64,000 nt of DNA, taken from positions 620,001-684,000 of the forward strand of contig NC_018020.1 in NCBI RefSeq assembly GCF_000266885.1, read 5' to 3'. Positions 1-8,994 of the stretch are shown piece after piece (within the stretch, counting starts at the first letter, position 1; every line of letters begins with the position of its first letter). The notes beneath the pieces are model-generated. The model was not told where the DNA came from. It was given only the letters and a program-made list of their open reading frames with translations, and made no database searches. Made by a program: the position numbers and the translations under genes. The stretch is from Turneriella parva DSM 21527. Lineage in GTDB: Bacteria; Spirochaetota; Leptospiria; Turneriellales; Turneriellaceae.

Positions 1-729
1 TCAATGCTCGTCTTGCAGATAGATATCAGGGCATTTTGACCCGGCAAGGCAGGCAAGCGAGATATCAATTTCTTTCGCGACTGCTTTGACCTTTTCACGG
101 CCCTTTGCCCTCGCGAGCAAGGCTCTCGCGCGGTCTTTGGCGTCACCCACGCGCCCGATCATGCGCGCGCAAAAGATGCGTACCTGATTATCGGTGTTTT
201 CAAGACCGCCACCGAGAAACGCGAGGTCTTCGCCGGCAAACGCCTTGCTCGCAGGCACACCCTTGTCGGCGATCACCGAAAGCTCGTCGTACGTGATTTT
301 GGCGAGAAAGCGGTTATCGCGCGCTGCCCTCGCAGCATAGAACCGCTCTTCGTTCATGCGCACGACGACATCTTGCAGCGCCATCTGCACCGCAGGGTCT
401 TTTTCTTTTTTCAGCAGCAGCACGATGTATTTTTTGTGCACATAGTTGAGCTTCAGCTGATACAGCGAATCTGCACAGATTTTGCGCACACCCGAAATTC
501 TGTTCTCAAAGCAACCGAAGAGACTGCGCACGGCTTTTTGCCCAATAACCCGCGAAATATAGAAAAAAGTTTCATTGTGATTTTGAACTGCTTCGATTTC
601 TGCGAGGCTGACCGTCGCTAGCACGCGCCTGTCACCCGACCGAATTCGGCCGATAATTTGCTCAGGCGCGGCCGCACCGATAAGCTGAGTCACCGCAAGA
701 CATGCAATCAGTAATGTGCGCTGTTTCAA
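1..729 (-). CDS. exported protein with an internal duplication (HEAT-like)
   Basis: 242 aa. The first ~21 residues form a signal peptide (charged start, hydrophobic core, AAA before PEQ), so the protein should be periplasmic or surface exposed. It contains a tandem duplication: residues ~30-110 and ~136-220 align, for example RRVLATVSLAEIEAV with NRFLAKITYDELSVI, and each copy then has a helix with the pattern LEN..(S/Q)VR. The helical character suggests HEAT-like repeats, but no named family was recognised. It begins 3 nt after the DUF2135 gene and is the last gene of the alpha-2-macroglobulin operon within the window. Function unknown. The stop codon is at the very edge of the window. Confidence 0.75.
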   Translation of the reverse strand: MKQRTLLIACLAVTQLIGAAAPEQIIGRIRSGDRRVLATVSLAEIEAVQNHNETFFYISRVIGQKAVRSLFGCFENRISGVRKICADSLYQLKLNYVHKKYIVLLLKKEKDPAVQMALQDVVVRMNEERFYAARAARDNRFLAKITYDELSVIADKGVPASKAFAGEDLAFLGGGLENTDNQVRIFCARMIGRVGDAKDRARALLARAKGREKVKAVAKEIDISLACLAGSKCPDIYLQDEH

Positions 730-732
730 ATG

Positions 733-1452
733 TTAATCCACCTTAAATTTGCCGATCGTAATGCCTTCGCCGGTTTCGTGCAAGAGAGCGGGCATGACGA
801 GGCGCTTTTCACGCTCAGTACCTTCGTATAAAATTACGAGCACCTTGGCCATCGTCGGCTGTGCGCCGCCATAATATTGCACCTGTACCAGGTATTCACC
901 CGGCAGCGCGGCCTTCTGCGTAAAGGTCTCGGGGCCATAACCCGTGGTGATGTCGATGTCGAGCTCGCCGCCGATTTTCGAACGCCGGTTGCCATAGAAC
1001 ACGCGCTCGTTCGCTGGGTCGGTCACCCAAAGGTCGACGTCGGTGAAATTCGTGTCCCAGTACAAGATGACTTTGATGTCCATCGCTTCGTTGTTGGTGA
1101 CGAGTTTCAGCGCCGCGCTCGCTGTGCCGTTTTCGTTGTCGGCCTCAACCTTGATATAATTGGCGCCGCTGCCGAGCACAATCTCTTGTGAAAATTTTCT
1201 TTCAATGATCGGCAGGTGTCGCAGCACTCCGTTGTGGAAAAAGCGCACTTCTTCAATTTTCGGGGCGTTCGCGACTTCCCCTTCGATCTTCACGACCTTA
1301 AGCGCTGTCCAGCCGCTCGCGGGTGCCGAAATGGTAATCTCAGGCAGACCTGAAGCTTTGCGCTTACCGCCAGCGCCTTCGCTGCCTTTAGCCGAGATGA
1401 GGCCGAGCGAAACCAGGGTAAAGACAATCACCAGAGCGCGCAGTTTCGTCAT
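733..1452 (-). CDS. DUF2135 (YfaP-like) exported protein
   Basis: 239 aa with an N-terminal signal peptide. The C-terminal half carries the DUF2135 signature: a strand followed by WDTNFTDVDLWVTDP, then a FYGNRRSKIGGELDID segment and a closing EYLVQVQYYGG block. In enterobacteria the related yfaP lies in the same operon as the alpha-2-macroglobulin gene yfaS, and here it sits two genes downstream of an A2M gene. The start codon overlaps the VanW stop by 4 bp, implying translational coupling. Biochemical role unknown; periplasmic location is likely. Confidence 0.85.
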   Translation of the reverse strand: MTKLRALVIVFTLVSLGLISAKGSEGAGGKRKASGLPEITISAPASGWTALKVVKIEGEVANAPKIEEVRFFHNGVLRHLPIIERKFSQEIVLGSGANYIKVEADNENGTASAALKLVTNNEAMDIKVILYWDTNFTDVDLWVTDPANERVFYGNRRSKIGGELDIDITTGYGPETFTQKAALPGEYLVQVQYYGGAQPTMAKVLVILYEGTEREKRLVMPALLHETGEGITIGKFKVD

Positions 1453-2150
1453 CGCTGAAGATCCCCCTCAGATGCTGCATCAATCGGCAAGAAGGTATCT
1501 TGCGAAAGAATTTCTTTTTTCACCGGCGTCGCGTCGTGCGCAGTGTAAACCCGCAGCGTGCGCACCCTGAAACCGGGTTCGAGAGAACCGGGTATCTGGT
1601 CTTGCGCGACTTCGCGCTCGATGCGAATCGAAGCGCTCTCTGTGCCTTCGGCAAATAGTTCTGCTGTCAGATATTTGCCATGGCGTGTCAGCCTGAACGA
1701 AACAGGTGTAGAATGAGGATTTCGTACTTTCAGGTCTTTGCGACCGTAGTCGAGAGCGGCGTCTAGCCCCGGGGCAACATAGCGCACAACGCGCTGGTGC
1801 GGGTGGCGCTCCAGAATTTCGAGCCCTGCAGCAAGAGCGACATTGTAAACGATCGAAGACACCATACAGAGCCCGCCGCCGAATTCAGACAGGCTCACAC
1901 CATTGCCGCCAAAGACCGGTGCCATGCGGTAACCCGTCGCTGCGTTGCGGGGCCCGAGCGCGTCATTCAACGAGAACGTTGCGCCCGGCGCGATCGTGAT
2001 GGTTTTGAGCGTCGCGGCCGCACGGTCGAGATTCGCGGTGACGGGGTATGAGTAACGGGTAATCGGCAGCGTGACCTTTTTTTGCAGCGCAGAGAGGGTC
2101 GAAGCTGCGGTGAGTAAGATGAGGGTGAAAGGTATCAGTACTCGCATCAC
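1449..2150 (-). CDS. VanW-like exported protein
   Basis: 233 aa with a signal peptide (~20 residues). The core is the VanW domain: ATFSLNDALGPRN, then a GGGLCMVSSIVYNVAL block containing the conserved cysteine, then the ERHPHQ segment and a C-terminal beta region. VanW domains occur in cell-envelope proteins, some linked to glycopeptide resistance clusters, but their activity is not established. The start overlaps the A2M stop by 4 bp and the stop overlaps the DUF2135 start by 4 bp, so it belongs firmly to the A2M operon. A resistance role should not be assumed. Confidence 0.87.
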   Translation of the reverse strand: MMRVLIPFTLILLTAASTLSALQKKVTLPITRYSYPVTANLDRAAATLKTITIAPGATFSLNDALGPRNAATGYRMAPVFGGNGVSLSEFGGGLCMVSSIVYNVALAAGLEILERHPHQRVVRYVAPGLDAALDYGRKDLKVRNPHSTPVSFRLTRHGKYLTAELFAEGTESASIRIEREVAQDQIPGSLEPGFRVRTLRVYTAHDATPVKKEILSQDTFLPIDAASEGDLQR

Positions 2151-5100
2151 TCCACCTTTATCACTTCGGCGCCCGAAGAGCCATTGACCGTGTCGCGGTA
2201 CATGAGTTCGGCGCGCGAAGGCGGTATCAGGTAATTGCCTGCGTTGACCGCACGAATGCGGTAACGAAAAGTTTCGCTACCATAATAGTTCTCGGCATAG
2301 AAATAGATTTTGCTACCGGTGACGACGACATTGCGCCGGCCATAACTGTAATCAAAATCTGATTCGATGACAAAACCCGGCGGCACATTTTCATTGACAT
2401 AGAGGTAATTGCCCGACCCGCTGCCTGGGTTAACCTTCACAATCACATCGACCGCGTCGCCGACAACGAGGCTGCCGGTAAATTTTGAATTCTCGGCGTC
2501 TTTGCCGGCTTCGACGTAGTGCCGCTCAACCTTGATTCCATTTTCGGTGGCAACGAAATCGGTGGTTTTTTCGAAGCCTTTGACGTAGGCATAGACCTGC
2601 GCAATGCCATCGCCCTCGTAGCTGACTTTAATCGGTTTGCCAGAGCGAAATTCTGCCGGGCTGACCTTTACAACCCGCGGTTCGCCGAGATTCTGCTCTG
2701 CGCCCACTTCGACCGTTTCTGATTTTCCCGATGCATATTCAATCTTGATCTTTTGCGCAGCCGAAAGCTGCTTCACGTTCGCATTGAGGTACGCCAGAAT
2801 CGCGTAGACCGACACCGCGGTATCACGAGTTGAGACAAACTTACCCGATATATCGCGATTCGCGAGCAGCGCCGCAATGTATTCGGCAGAAAAGTCGGCC
2901 TTGCCATCGAGCGCGAGCGCCGTGAGCGCGATCGCGCTGTAGTGTGCGTCACTCGTGTTCGGGCGGTCAGACCCGAGGTCTTCGCTGAACCGACCGTCTT
3001 TCGCGCGCTTCAGCAGAATACCGCGCAGCTGCGAATATTCGACCATGCGGCGTTCAGCGAGCAGTGTCTGCGCCGACCAGCCGAGCGATTCGATGCGCGA
3101 GCTGCTCGCGAGCGCAACCGCGGCGTCGCTCACCGAAGCATCACCCTCGCCCGCACGGGTGAGAATATAGTTCGCGAAATACACAAACGATTCTTTCTGC
3201 GGGTAATCGTTTTCGTCGAGCGACGAAGATTTTTCGCCGCCGGTTTCGAGCAGCATATCTTTGAGCGCGGCGATTCCCTTTTTCAAACGAAAAGCGTCGA
3301 CTTCGTAACCTGCCTTACGCGCTTCGACGAGGCCATAGACCGCGTAAGCGGTCATCCAGTGGTTGATTGCGTGTTCTTCGGCGCTCTGCCACCAGCCCCA
3401 GCCGCCGCGTTTCTCATTCTGCAGCGCGAGCAGGTTCGCAATACCGGCCTTGATGTTCTGTGTCAGCCGCGCCTGCAGCTTTTCTGACTGCAGGTTGTGT
3501 TTCTTCATGAAGCGCAGAACCTCGATGTTCGGCAGAAAGCGGCTGGTCGTCTGCTCAACACAACCATGCGGATATTCGATCAGGTATTCGAGCGAACCCA
3601 TAACTGCGGCGCCGAGGTTAGGCACGACGCTGAATCCGTATTCTTTGATGACGAAATTCTTCGAGCCCAGATTCTTCGGCAATTCAAGCGTGAGTTCACC
3701 CTTCTGCGCACCCGGCTTTAGGATCAGGCCCGCGGTACTAAAGGTGTGGTCGAGCCCGGTTTCATGCACGGGCAACGGTTTTTCAAGGCTGTCTTTGAAA
3801 CGTTTATCTTTCGATTCGACAAAAAAGAGCACTTTACCGTCGGCGCTTTCTGCGTCGGCCGATGCCACCACCTCGAATGTCAAGAGCTGGCGCGGTTTGG
3901 CGGTGCCAGAGAACTTTGTTTTGCCCGAGAGCTTCAGCCCCTTGCCAACAAAATAGCCTTCGATTTCGAGTGGTTCATTGGTCAGATTCTGCACGATGCC
4001 TGTGACAGTGCCTTTCGAAGCCGTGTTCAGAAAGCGCGGCACAGAAAGCCGCGTTACCAGCTCTTTGGTTGAGATGAATTTGAGCGTCCCTGAGCCCACG
4101 CGGTCAGTCTTATCAGAAGCGATGCCGGTCGCGCGCCAGGTGGTCAGATTTCCCGGCAGAATGAAATCCACATTGCCTTTGCCTGCGCTGTCGGTTTCGA
4201 CATGTGCAGAAAAGAACGCGGTATCTCTGAACTTGGTGCGGTCGGCTTCGGGTTCGGGTGAGTCTTTCGAATCGCCCCCGGTAAAAACCTGCGGAAACGA
4301 ATAGCTGAGCCGTGTGCGGTTCGGCCGGCGGCCGTAGAAGAATTTCTCAATCGATGGCGCCAGGCGGTCTTGTACGAGATAGACGGCCTCATCGACCACC
4401 GCGAGACTCACCGACGCCGCGACACCTTTGCCCTCTGCATTGAGCGTGCGCACCGCAAGCTTCACCTTTTCGCCCGGGCGGTATTGCGGCTCTGCAGTCT
4501 GCATTTCGACTTTAATGAAGCGGCTCTGCGGCGAAACAAAAACGGGCAGCACGCTGCTCACCAGACGCCCATCGGCGACGAGGCTCGCTGAGATATAGAC
4601 GTTTGGCATGTGCGAAGCGCTCAGCTTCAGTTCATAGAGCGACGAATTACCCTTGAGACGCACAAGCCTGTGCTCGTAGATGCGGTCGCCTTCTGCGGTC
4701 AGCAGAATCTCTGCGTCTTTGATCGCCGAGGTAATCATAAAGCGCGCAGTTTCGCCGGGGTTGTAGAAGCGCTTATCTGCCTTCACTGAGAGTTCGGCTA
4801 GCGCTGGCCCCGCGAGCGCAAACGCAGAACCGGCGACCCAATAGAAGACACTCTCGCTGATTTCATTGCCTGCACTGTCTTTCACCGTCGCCGTCACCTG
4901 AAAATGCCCTTCGGTGGCGATGGTGAGCGGCACCTCGGCGACTCCCGCCGCATCGGTCTCTGCGGCGAGCTCGGTGACTTTGGTGTACTCGACTTCACCC
5001 GAAGCAGGACCTTCGTATTTGGTTTTCCATTTTTCCTGATAGATGGTGAGCTTTAACTTTTGGCCCATCGCGGGCTTTTCGGCCAGATCGATCAGCCGCG

Positions 5101-6550
5101 CGCGTAATGTTTCTGAAACGGCAGGCTGCAAAATGAACCTGTCTTGCCGCAGCGAAAGCACGAGTCCGCCGGCGAGCACCTTCACCTGGGCCTGCCCGCC
5201 GCCGCGGTCAACCTCTTGGTTCTGCGTGCCTTTTGCAATCACCGTCGCGCGAATAGTGAAGACGCTGCCTTTGTGTTCGTCAGAGGTTTTGATGACGAAA
5301 TCAAACTCGCCGTCTTTGTCGAGCGTGCCCCTGCCTTGATCGACAATGTCGCCACGGCCTCCCGAACGCCCGGGGCCCGCGATATCAAAAAACTTTTCTT
5401 CGCTGCGAATCTCGAATTCAGGTTTGCGGTAGATGCCCTTGTAGACCTCGTATTCGATTTCGGCGCCCTCGGGTATCGCCCCGTAGAGATAGCGCGAACG
5501 AATTTTGCCGCGAATCTTTGAACCGAAAATCACGGCGTTCTGGTCGGGCATTACCTCGACCAAAAGCGAAGGTTTCACATAGTCCTTGATCAAGACATTT
5601 GCCTGATGGCTTTCACCCGCGACGGTCAGCGTGATGGCTGCAAACCCGCCAGTCTCAGGTGGAGCTCTGAATGTACCGTTGCATTTGCCCCATTCGCCGA
5701 CTTTCAGCGTGCCCTTCTTCACCACTTTGCCGTCGGGAAGCGTGACACGGTATTCTGCCGAAGTATTGCTGAGCGCGGCGAGTGTGCCGTCGCCTTTGCG
5801 CTTTTTGAGCACAGCATACCATTCGATTACATCATTGCCCTTGTAGATCGGCCGGTCGCTGTCTATGAAAACCTGGTACTTGCTGTCGGGGTAAGGCGTT
5901 TGCCCTGAAAAGAGTTCGGCCTCTTGTTTGCCATCGGTCGCAGTGATGCGAATCTGGTCTCTGCTTATCTCGAAGTCTTTGAATGAAAGCAGCACAAGCC
6001 CGTTCGGGTCTGTCTTCAGAGATTTTGATTCGCTGCCCGAAGGTGAAGAGACTGTGACGTCGGTTGCGCCGCGGCTTTTACCTGTCACGAGGTTCACCGT
6101 CTGAATCAAGAGCTCGCTGTCGCTCTGCTTCGCGACAATGCCGATGTCTGAAACCAGCACCGTGCTCTTCGCCACGGTATCGCCGTCGAGTTTCGCGACG
6201 ATGAGATAATAACCCGGCTTCACCCCGTGCTTCAGCTGAAGATAATTAGCCCCGGTTTTTGCCTTGAACTTTGCTTTGAATGCTGCATTGCTTTCTTTAT
6301 ATTTCGCCTTGGCCAAAATCTGCTGGTATGATCGCGACCAAGGGTCGACGTTGTATTTTTCATAGTCTGTGCGACTGATACCGACGAGCATCACCTCGAG
6401 TTCTTTGCCGCCGCGCGCGAAGGCACTCAGGTAAAGCGGCGCCGAAGTCGCAATACTCCGCATTTGGGGATATATAGTCAGATAGTTGCCTGTTGCCGAA
6501 ACTCCCGTCACCGCGAGCAGCAAGAATACCAGCTGAACAAGGCGACGCAT
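2147..6550 (-). CDS. bacterial alpha-2-macroglobulin with intact thioester motif
   Basis: 1467 aa from the ATG at 6550. This start places a signal peptide (MRRLVQLVFLLLAVTG) first and leaves 16 bp after the AMMECR1 stop; a longer frame from 6649 lacks a signal sequence and overlaps that gene. The architecture is macroglobulin domains, a VVDEAVYLVQD-type A2M segment at about residue 715, and then the thioester site PHGCVEQT with Cys near residue 997, followed by the alpha-toroid (GWGWWQSAEEHAINHW) and a receptor-binding-like C-terminus. Bacterial A2Ms are periplasmic protease traps that covalently hold attackers through this thioester. No penicillin-binding protein 1C gene is adjacent. Confidence 0.93.
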   Translation of the reverse strand: MRRLVQLVFLLLAVTGVSATGNYLTIYPQMRSIATSAPLYLSAFARGGKELEVMLVGISRTDYEKYNVDPWSRSYQQILAKAKYKESNAAFKAKFKAKTGANYLQLKHGVKPGYYLIVAKLDGDTVAKSTVLVSDIGIVAKQSDSELLIQTVNLVTGKSRGATDVTVSSPSGSESKSLKTDPNGLVLLSFKDFEISRDQIRITATDGKQEAELFSGQTPYPDSKYQVFIDSDRPIYKGNDVIEWYAVLKKRKGDGTLAALSNTSAEYRVTLPDGKVVKKGTLKVGEWGKCNGTFRAPPETGGFAAITLTVAGESHQANVLIKDYVKPSLLVEVMPDQNAVIFGSKIRGKIRSRYLYGAIPEGAEIEYEVYKGIYRKPEFEIRSEEKFFDIAGPGRSGGRGDIVDQGRGTLDKDGEFDFVIKTSDEHKGSVFTIRATVIAKGTQNQEVDRGGGQAQVKVLAGGLVLSLRQDRFILQPAVSETLRARLIDLAEKPAMGQKLKLTIYQEKWKTKYEGPASGEVEYTKVTELAAETDAAGVAEVPLTIATEGHFQVTATVKDSAGNEISESVFYWVAGSAFALAGPALAELSVKADKRFYNPGETARFMITSAIKDAEILLTAEGDRIYEHRLVRLKGNSSLYELKLSASHMPNVYISASLVADGRLVSSVLPVFVSPQSRFIKVEMQTAEPQYRPGEKVKLAVRTLNAEGKGVAASVSLAVVDEAVYLVQDRLAPSIEKFFYGRRPNRTRLSYSFPQVFTGGDSKDSPEPEADRTKFRDTAFFSAHVETDSAGKGNVDFILPGNLTTWRATGIASDKTDRVGSGTLKFISTKELVTRLSVPRFLNTASKGTVTGIVQNLTNEPLEIEGYFVGKGLKLSGKTKFSGTAKPRQLLTFEVVASADAESADGKVLFFVESKDKRFKDSLEKPLPVHETGLDHTFSTAGLILKPGAQKGELTLELPKNLGSKNFVIKEYGFSVVPNLGAAVMGSLEYLIEYPHGCVEQTTSRFLPNIEVLRFMKKHNLQSEKLQARLTQNIKAGIANLLALQNEKRGGWGWWQSAEEHAINHWMTAYAVYGLVEARKAGYEVDAFRLKKGIAALKDMLLETGGEKSSSLDENDYPQKESFVYFANYILTRAGEGDASVSDAAVALASSSRIESLGWSAQTLLAERRMVEYSQLRGILLKRAKDGRFSEDLGSDRPNTSDAHYSAIALTALALDGKADFSAEYIAALLANRDISGKFVSTRDTAVSVYAILAYLNANVKQLSAAQKIKIEYASGKSETVEVGAEQNLGEPRVVKVSPAEFRSGKPIKVSYEGDGIAQVYAYVKGFEKTTDFVATENGIKVERHYVEAGKDAENSKFTGSLVVGDAVDVIVKVNPGSGSGNYLYVNENVPPGFVIESDFDYSYGRRNVVVTGSKIYFYAENYYGSETFRYRIRAVNAGNYLIPPSRAELMYRDTVNGSSGAEVIKVE

Positions 6551-6566
6551 AGGCCCGCCACACTTA

Positions 6567-7205
6567 TTAGCCACCGTATCCACCGTCAAATTTTTTAAAA
6601 AGCGCGATCGCTTTGCCGAACCTTTCGGCGTGAATTCTGAAATATTCACTGCCCTCGGCTTCGGCGCTGTTCTGCAGTTTCTGCGAGATCATTTTCAGTG
6701 CGTAGGCAGTCGTAAAGGCTTCACCGGGTAGCACCAGCTCTTCGCGGCCCCGCTGGCGCACCAGAATACCGTGCTGAATCGCGTTAATTTCGTATACATT
6801 CACGACCGGTTCGATGTGATCGACAAATGAAATGATGACAAGGTACTCGGCGTTTTTCCGTGGCCGAGCCGTGCGCGTATCGTGCATGAGCGCCATCGTC
6901 GTCCAGTGCGTGACTTCGTCATAGAGGTTCGCCCGCTGCGCCACGAGTGAGCCCATGCAACCCCTGAGACGGCGGGTTTTCTTATCAAAGATAGAAACGA
7001 ACATGCCCTTGCGGCTCGGCTGCGTTTTCAACAAGGCACGCGCCGGCGCATCTTCTATAATTGGGTCACCCGCAAGCATCGCGGCGACAACGCGTTCAGA
7101 AACCGATTCGAGCGCCGCGCGCATGTTCTCGGGGGTTTCAGCCGCGATGCCCCCTGTGCCTGCGAGGCAAAGAACAAGGATAAGACCCTTATGGCGCCAT
7201 AGCAT
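6567..7205 (-). CDS. exported AMMECR1-domain protein
   Basis: 212 aa from the ATG at 7205, chosen because it gives a compact signal peptide ending near AAETPEN; a longer frame from 7277 adds a non-hydrophobic stretch. The conserved AMMECR1 motif LRGCMGSL is at residues 80-87, with the preceding GMFVSIFDKKTRRL segment and the downstream LVIISFVDHIEPV strand typical of the family. AMMECR1 proteins have no settled function and are usually cytoplasmic, so the signal peptide is unusual. It is the first gene of the A2M operon, which suggests a periplasmic role connected with it. Confidence 0.82.
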   Translation of the reverse strand: MLWRHKGLILVLCLAGTGGIAAETPENMRAALESVSERVVAAMLAGDPIIEDAPARALLKTQPSRKGMFVSIFDKKTRRLRGCMGSLVAQRANLYDEVTHWTTMALMHDTRTARPRKNAEYLVIISFVDHIEPVVNVYEINAIQHGILVRQRGREELVLPGEAFTTAYALKMISQKLQNSAEAEGSEYFRIHAERFGKAIALFKKFDGGYGG

Positions 7206-7260
7206 GCAGTACAACCAAACGAATGCTTGCCGCGGTCGAGCCAAAACATGAGGCGATTGC

Positions 7261-7668
7261 GTGCTGCATTTTCTCACGGCGCCCGCTGCGTTACGTTTCT
7301 ATATCCTCATGAATCTGGCGGTGGGCTGCACTTCGCGCCAGATAACAGAAGGGCAGATCGAAAGTTGCCTCGCACGTACAGATACCGTGAGCCACGACAC
7401 TTCCCGCCGCGCTGCGATCGCATGGCTCGTCGCGTATGATCAGAAAGTCAAAGACACGCGCTGCTGCGCGCTCGAACCGCGCCCGAGTCTGCTCGCGAAA
7501 CGCCGCGATCTGAAAGAGCTGAACGACGAACTTCTGAACCGCATCGACGCGCTTGAAACAGGTTCAGATGCCGCGAGGCGCGCAGAACTATCGGCTGGCG
7601 ACAAGTGCTACCGCGCGCTGATCGATCTCTACCACGATGGTTTGTTTGCGGCACGATCGCAGCGCTGA
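7261..7668 (+). CDS. small putative lipoprotein, function unknown
   Basis: 135 aa from a GTG at 7261, preceded by GAGG at 6-7 nt spacing. A hydrophobic N-terminus ends in LAVGC at residues 19-23, which fits a loose spirochaete lipobox. The mature part is helical and charged (RRDLKELNDELLNRID) with additional cysteines. It is divergent from the A2M operon and convergent with the LytM gene, whose stop abuts this one. A shorter start at the ATG at 7309 would leave almost no signal sequence. No family recognised. Confidence 0.6.
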   Translation: MLHFLTAPAALRFYILMNLAVGCTSRQITEGQIESCLARTDTVSHDTSRRAAIAWLVAYDQKVKDTRCCALEPRPSLLAKRRDLKELNDELLNRIDALETGSDAARRAELSAGDKCYRALIDLYHDGLFAARSQR

Positions 7669-8841
7669 TCATTTCAGATAATTCAGCGGATCTTTCGGGT
7701 CTTTGCCTGAACGCACTTCGAAATGCAGATGCGGCCCGGTGGCCTTGCCGGTCTTGCCGACATAACCGATCACCTCACCCGTCTTTACCTGCTGCCCCTT
7801 ACGCGACTTAGTGCGCGACTGGTGGCAATAATAGGTGAACACGTTACCTGAATGCTGCACAATGATGTAATGGCCCCACCATTTATTTGAGGAGTTCTCA
7901 AATACCACTCCCTCTTTCGCCGCTTTTATCGGCTCGCCGACAGGCGCCATGATATCAATACCGCGGTGAAAGTCTCCGCTCTTTTTCGTCACCGGGTCGA
8001 TACGCGGGCCGAACTTTGAACTGACACGGCCATCGACGGGCACAGTGAACCCACCGGCGTTCACTGACGGCGGCTCTGGCGGCGGTTTCTGCCCGACAGC
8101 GCGCAGGTAGCCGTTAAACACCCAGCCCGTTCTGCCGCCATAATCGATTTCGGCCCAGAAGTCTTTGAGGCCGTCGACGGTGTCTTTTGCTTTTGAATAG
8201 CGCAGCACATCCACTTCGGCATCTGCCGGCACCAGAGCAATAAATTCACCCGCAAGCGAAGGCTCACTGCGCATGCGCAGGCCGGTCGTGATGTAGACGT
8301 ATTTCTTTTCTTTTTTCGCTGTCGACGGCACTGCCTGCTCGGGAATATTTTTCAGATACATCTGCGGTATATAACCTTCGCTGCCCGATGCAGTGCGCAC
8401 CATCACCCAGCCAAACTTCGGAGCGTTCGCGTCTCTCGTGTTGATCATCAAGACCACCTCGACCTTATCGCCAGGTTTCACCGTGTCGAGGTTCTGCGAG
8501 TCGCTTTCTGAATGCCAGGTCTTGAGCTTATACTGGCTCGTCACAATCGCATATACCTTCTTTGCTTCGGGAATTCCGGTCAGCTCGTTGTGGTCGACGA
8601 GCCTCATCTTCGCCGCGCTACGCGCCTCGATCGGCATCTGAATGCCCATGCCCGGTTTCAGCTGCTCAAGGTCTTTTTGAAATTCTGCAAAGCGCGCGAG
8701 CAACTTCTCGCGCTTTTTGTTGCTCTCGTCGAGCACCTGACCGGTTTTCGTCTGCGATTGTTTTCGAAGGTCTTCGAGTTCGAGCGCCGCCAACGCACCG
8801 CATGTGACAATAACCAACCCAGCATTCACCACGAATCGCAT
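7669..8841 (-). CDS. M23 (LytM) metallopeptidase with SH3-like domains
   Basis: 390 aa from the ATG at 8841, which starts the signal peptide MRFVVNAGLVIVTCGALA. A short coiled-coil follows (KKREKLLARFAEFQKDLEQL), then two SH3-like repeats (~85-155 and ~165-245), then the catalytic M23 domain. The zinc ligands are present: HRGID and GPHLHFEV, plus a YYCHQ histidine. The domain order matches cell-wall endopeptidases or their amidase-activating relatives; the complete HxxxD and HxH set argues for an active enzyme. It acts in the periplasm on peptidoglycan peptides. Divergent from folE2. Confidence 0.92.
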   Translation of the reverse strand: MRFVVNAGLVIVTCGALAALELEDLRKQSQTKTGQVLDESNKKREKLLARFAEFQKDLEQLKPGMGIQMPIEARSAAKMRLVDHNELTGIPEAKKVYAIVTSQYKLKTWHSESDSQNLDTVKPGDKVEVVLMINTRDANAPKFGWVMVRTASGSEGYIPQMYLKNIPEQAVPSTAKKEKKYVYITTGLRMRSEPSLAGEFIALVPADAEVDVLRYSKAKDTVDGLKDFWAEIDYGGRTGWVFNGYLRAVGQKPPPEPPSVNAGGFTVPVDGRVSSKFGPRIDPVTKKSGDFHRGIDIMAPVGEPIKAAKEGVVFENSSNKWWGHYIIVQHSGNVFTYYCHQSRTKSRKGQQVKTGEVIGYVGKTGKATGPHLHFEVRSGKDPKDPLNYLK

Positions 8842-8883
8842 AACGCCCTCTTCGCTGTGAGGTTGGCGGGTCAATCAGTTATA

Positions 8884-8922
8884 TTCGCCTCTTTTGGCGA
8901 CTGCGACGCCCAAAAAGGCGAA
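8884..8922. promoter_or_regulatory. 39-bp inverted repeat between the LytM gene and folE2
   Basis: Left arm TTCGCCTCTTTTGGCG (8884-8899) and right arm CGCCCAAAAAGGCGAA (8907-8922) are complementary at 14 of 16 positions around a 7-nt centre. It lies between two divergent starts, so it cannot be a terminator for either gene. It could be an operator or a transcript leader hairpin. It does not match a Zur box known to me. Confidence 0.45.
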
Positions 8923-8981
8923 ATGACGCGAGCAAGCTTGGACAAATTCAAAACTTTATGGCTGCTTGGTGCCGGTTTTAG

Positions 8982-8994
8982 TACAATTTGACCA
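8982..8994 (+). promoter_or_regulatory. candidate -10 element giving a leaderless folE2 mRNA
   Basis: TACAAT at 8982-8987 is followed after 6 nt by the folE2 ATG at 8994, so a standard start point would fall on the A of the start codon. No convincing Shine-Dalgarno precedes the ATG. No good -35 is seen at the expected distance, so the call is tentative. Confidence 0.35.

Noticed and set aside
1449-2150. VanW gene as evidence of vancomycin resistance
   Set aside because: No vanHAX-type ligase or dehydrogenase genes are nearby; VanW domains are common in envelope proteins without a resistance role.
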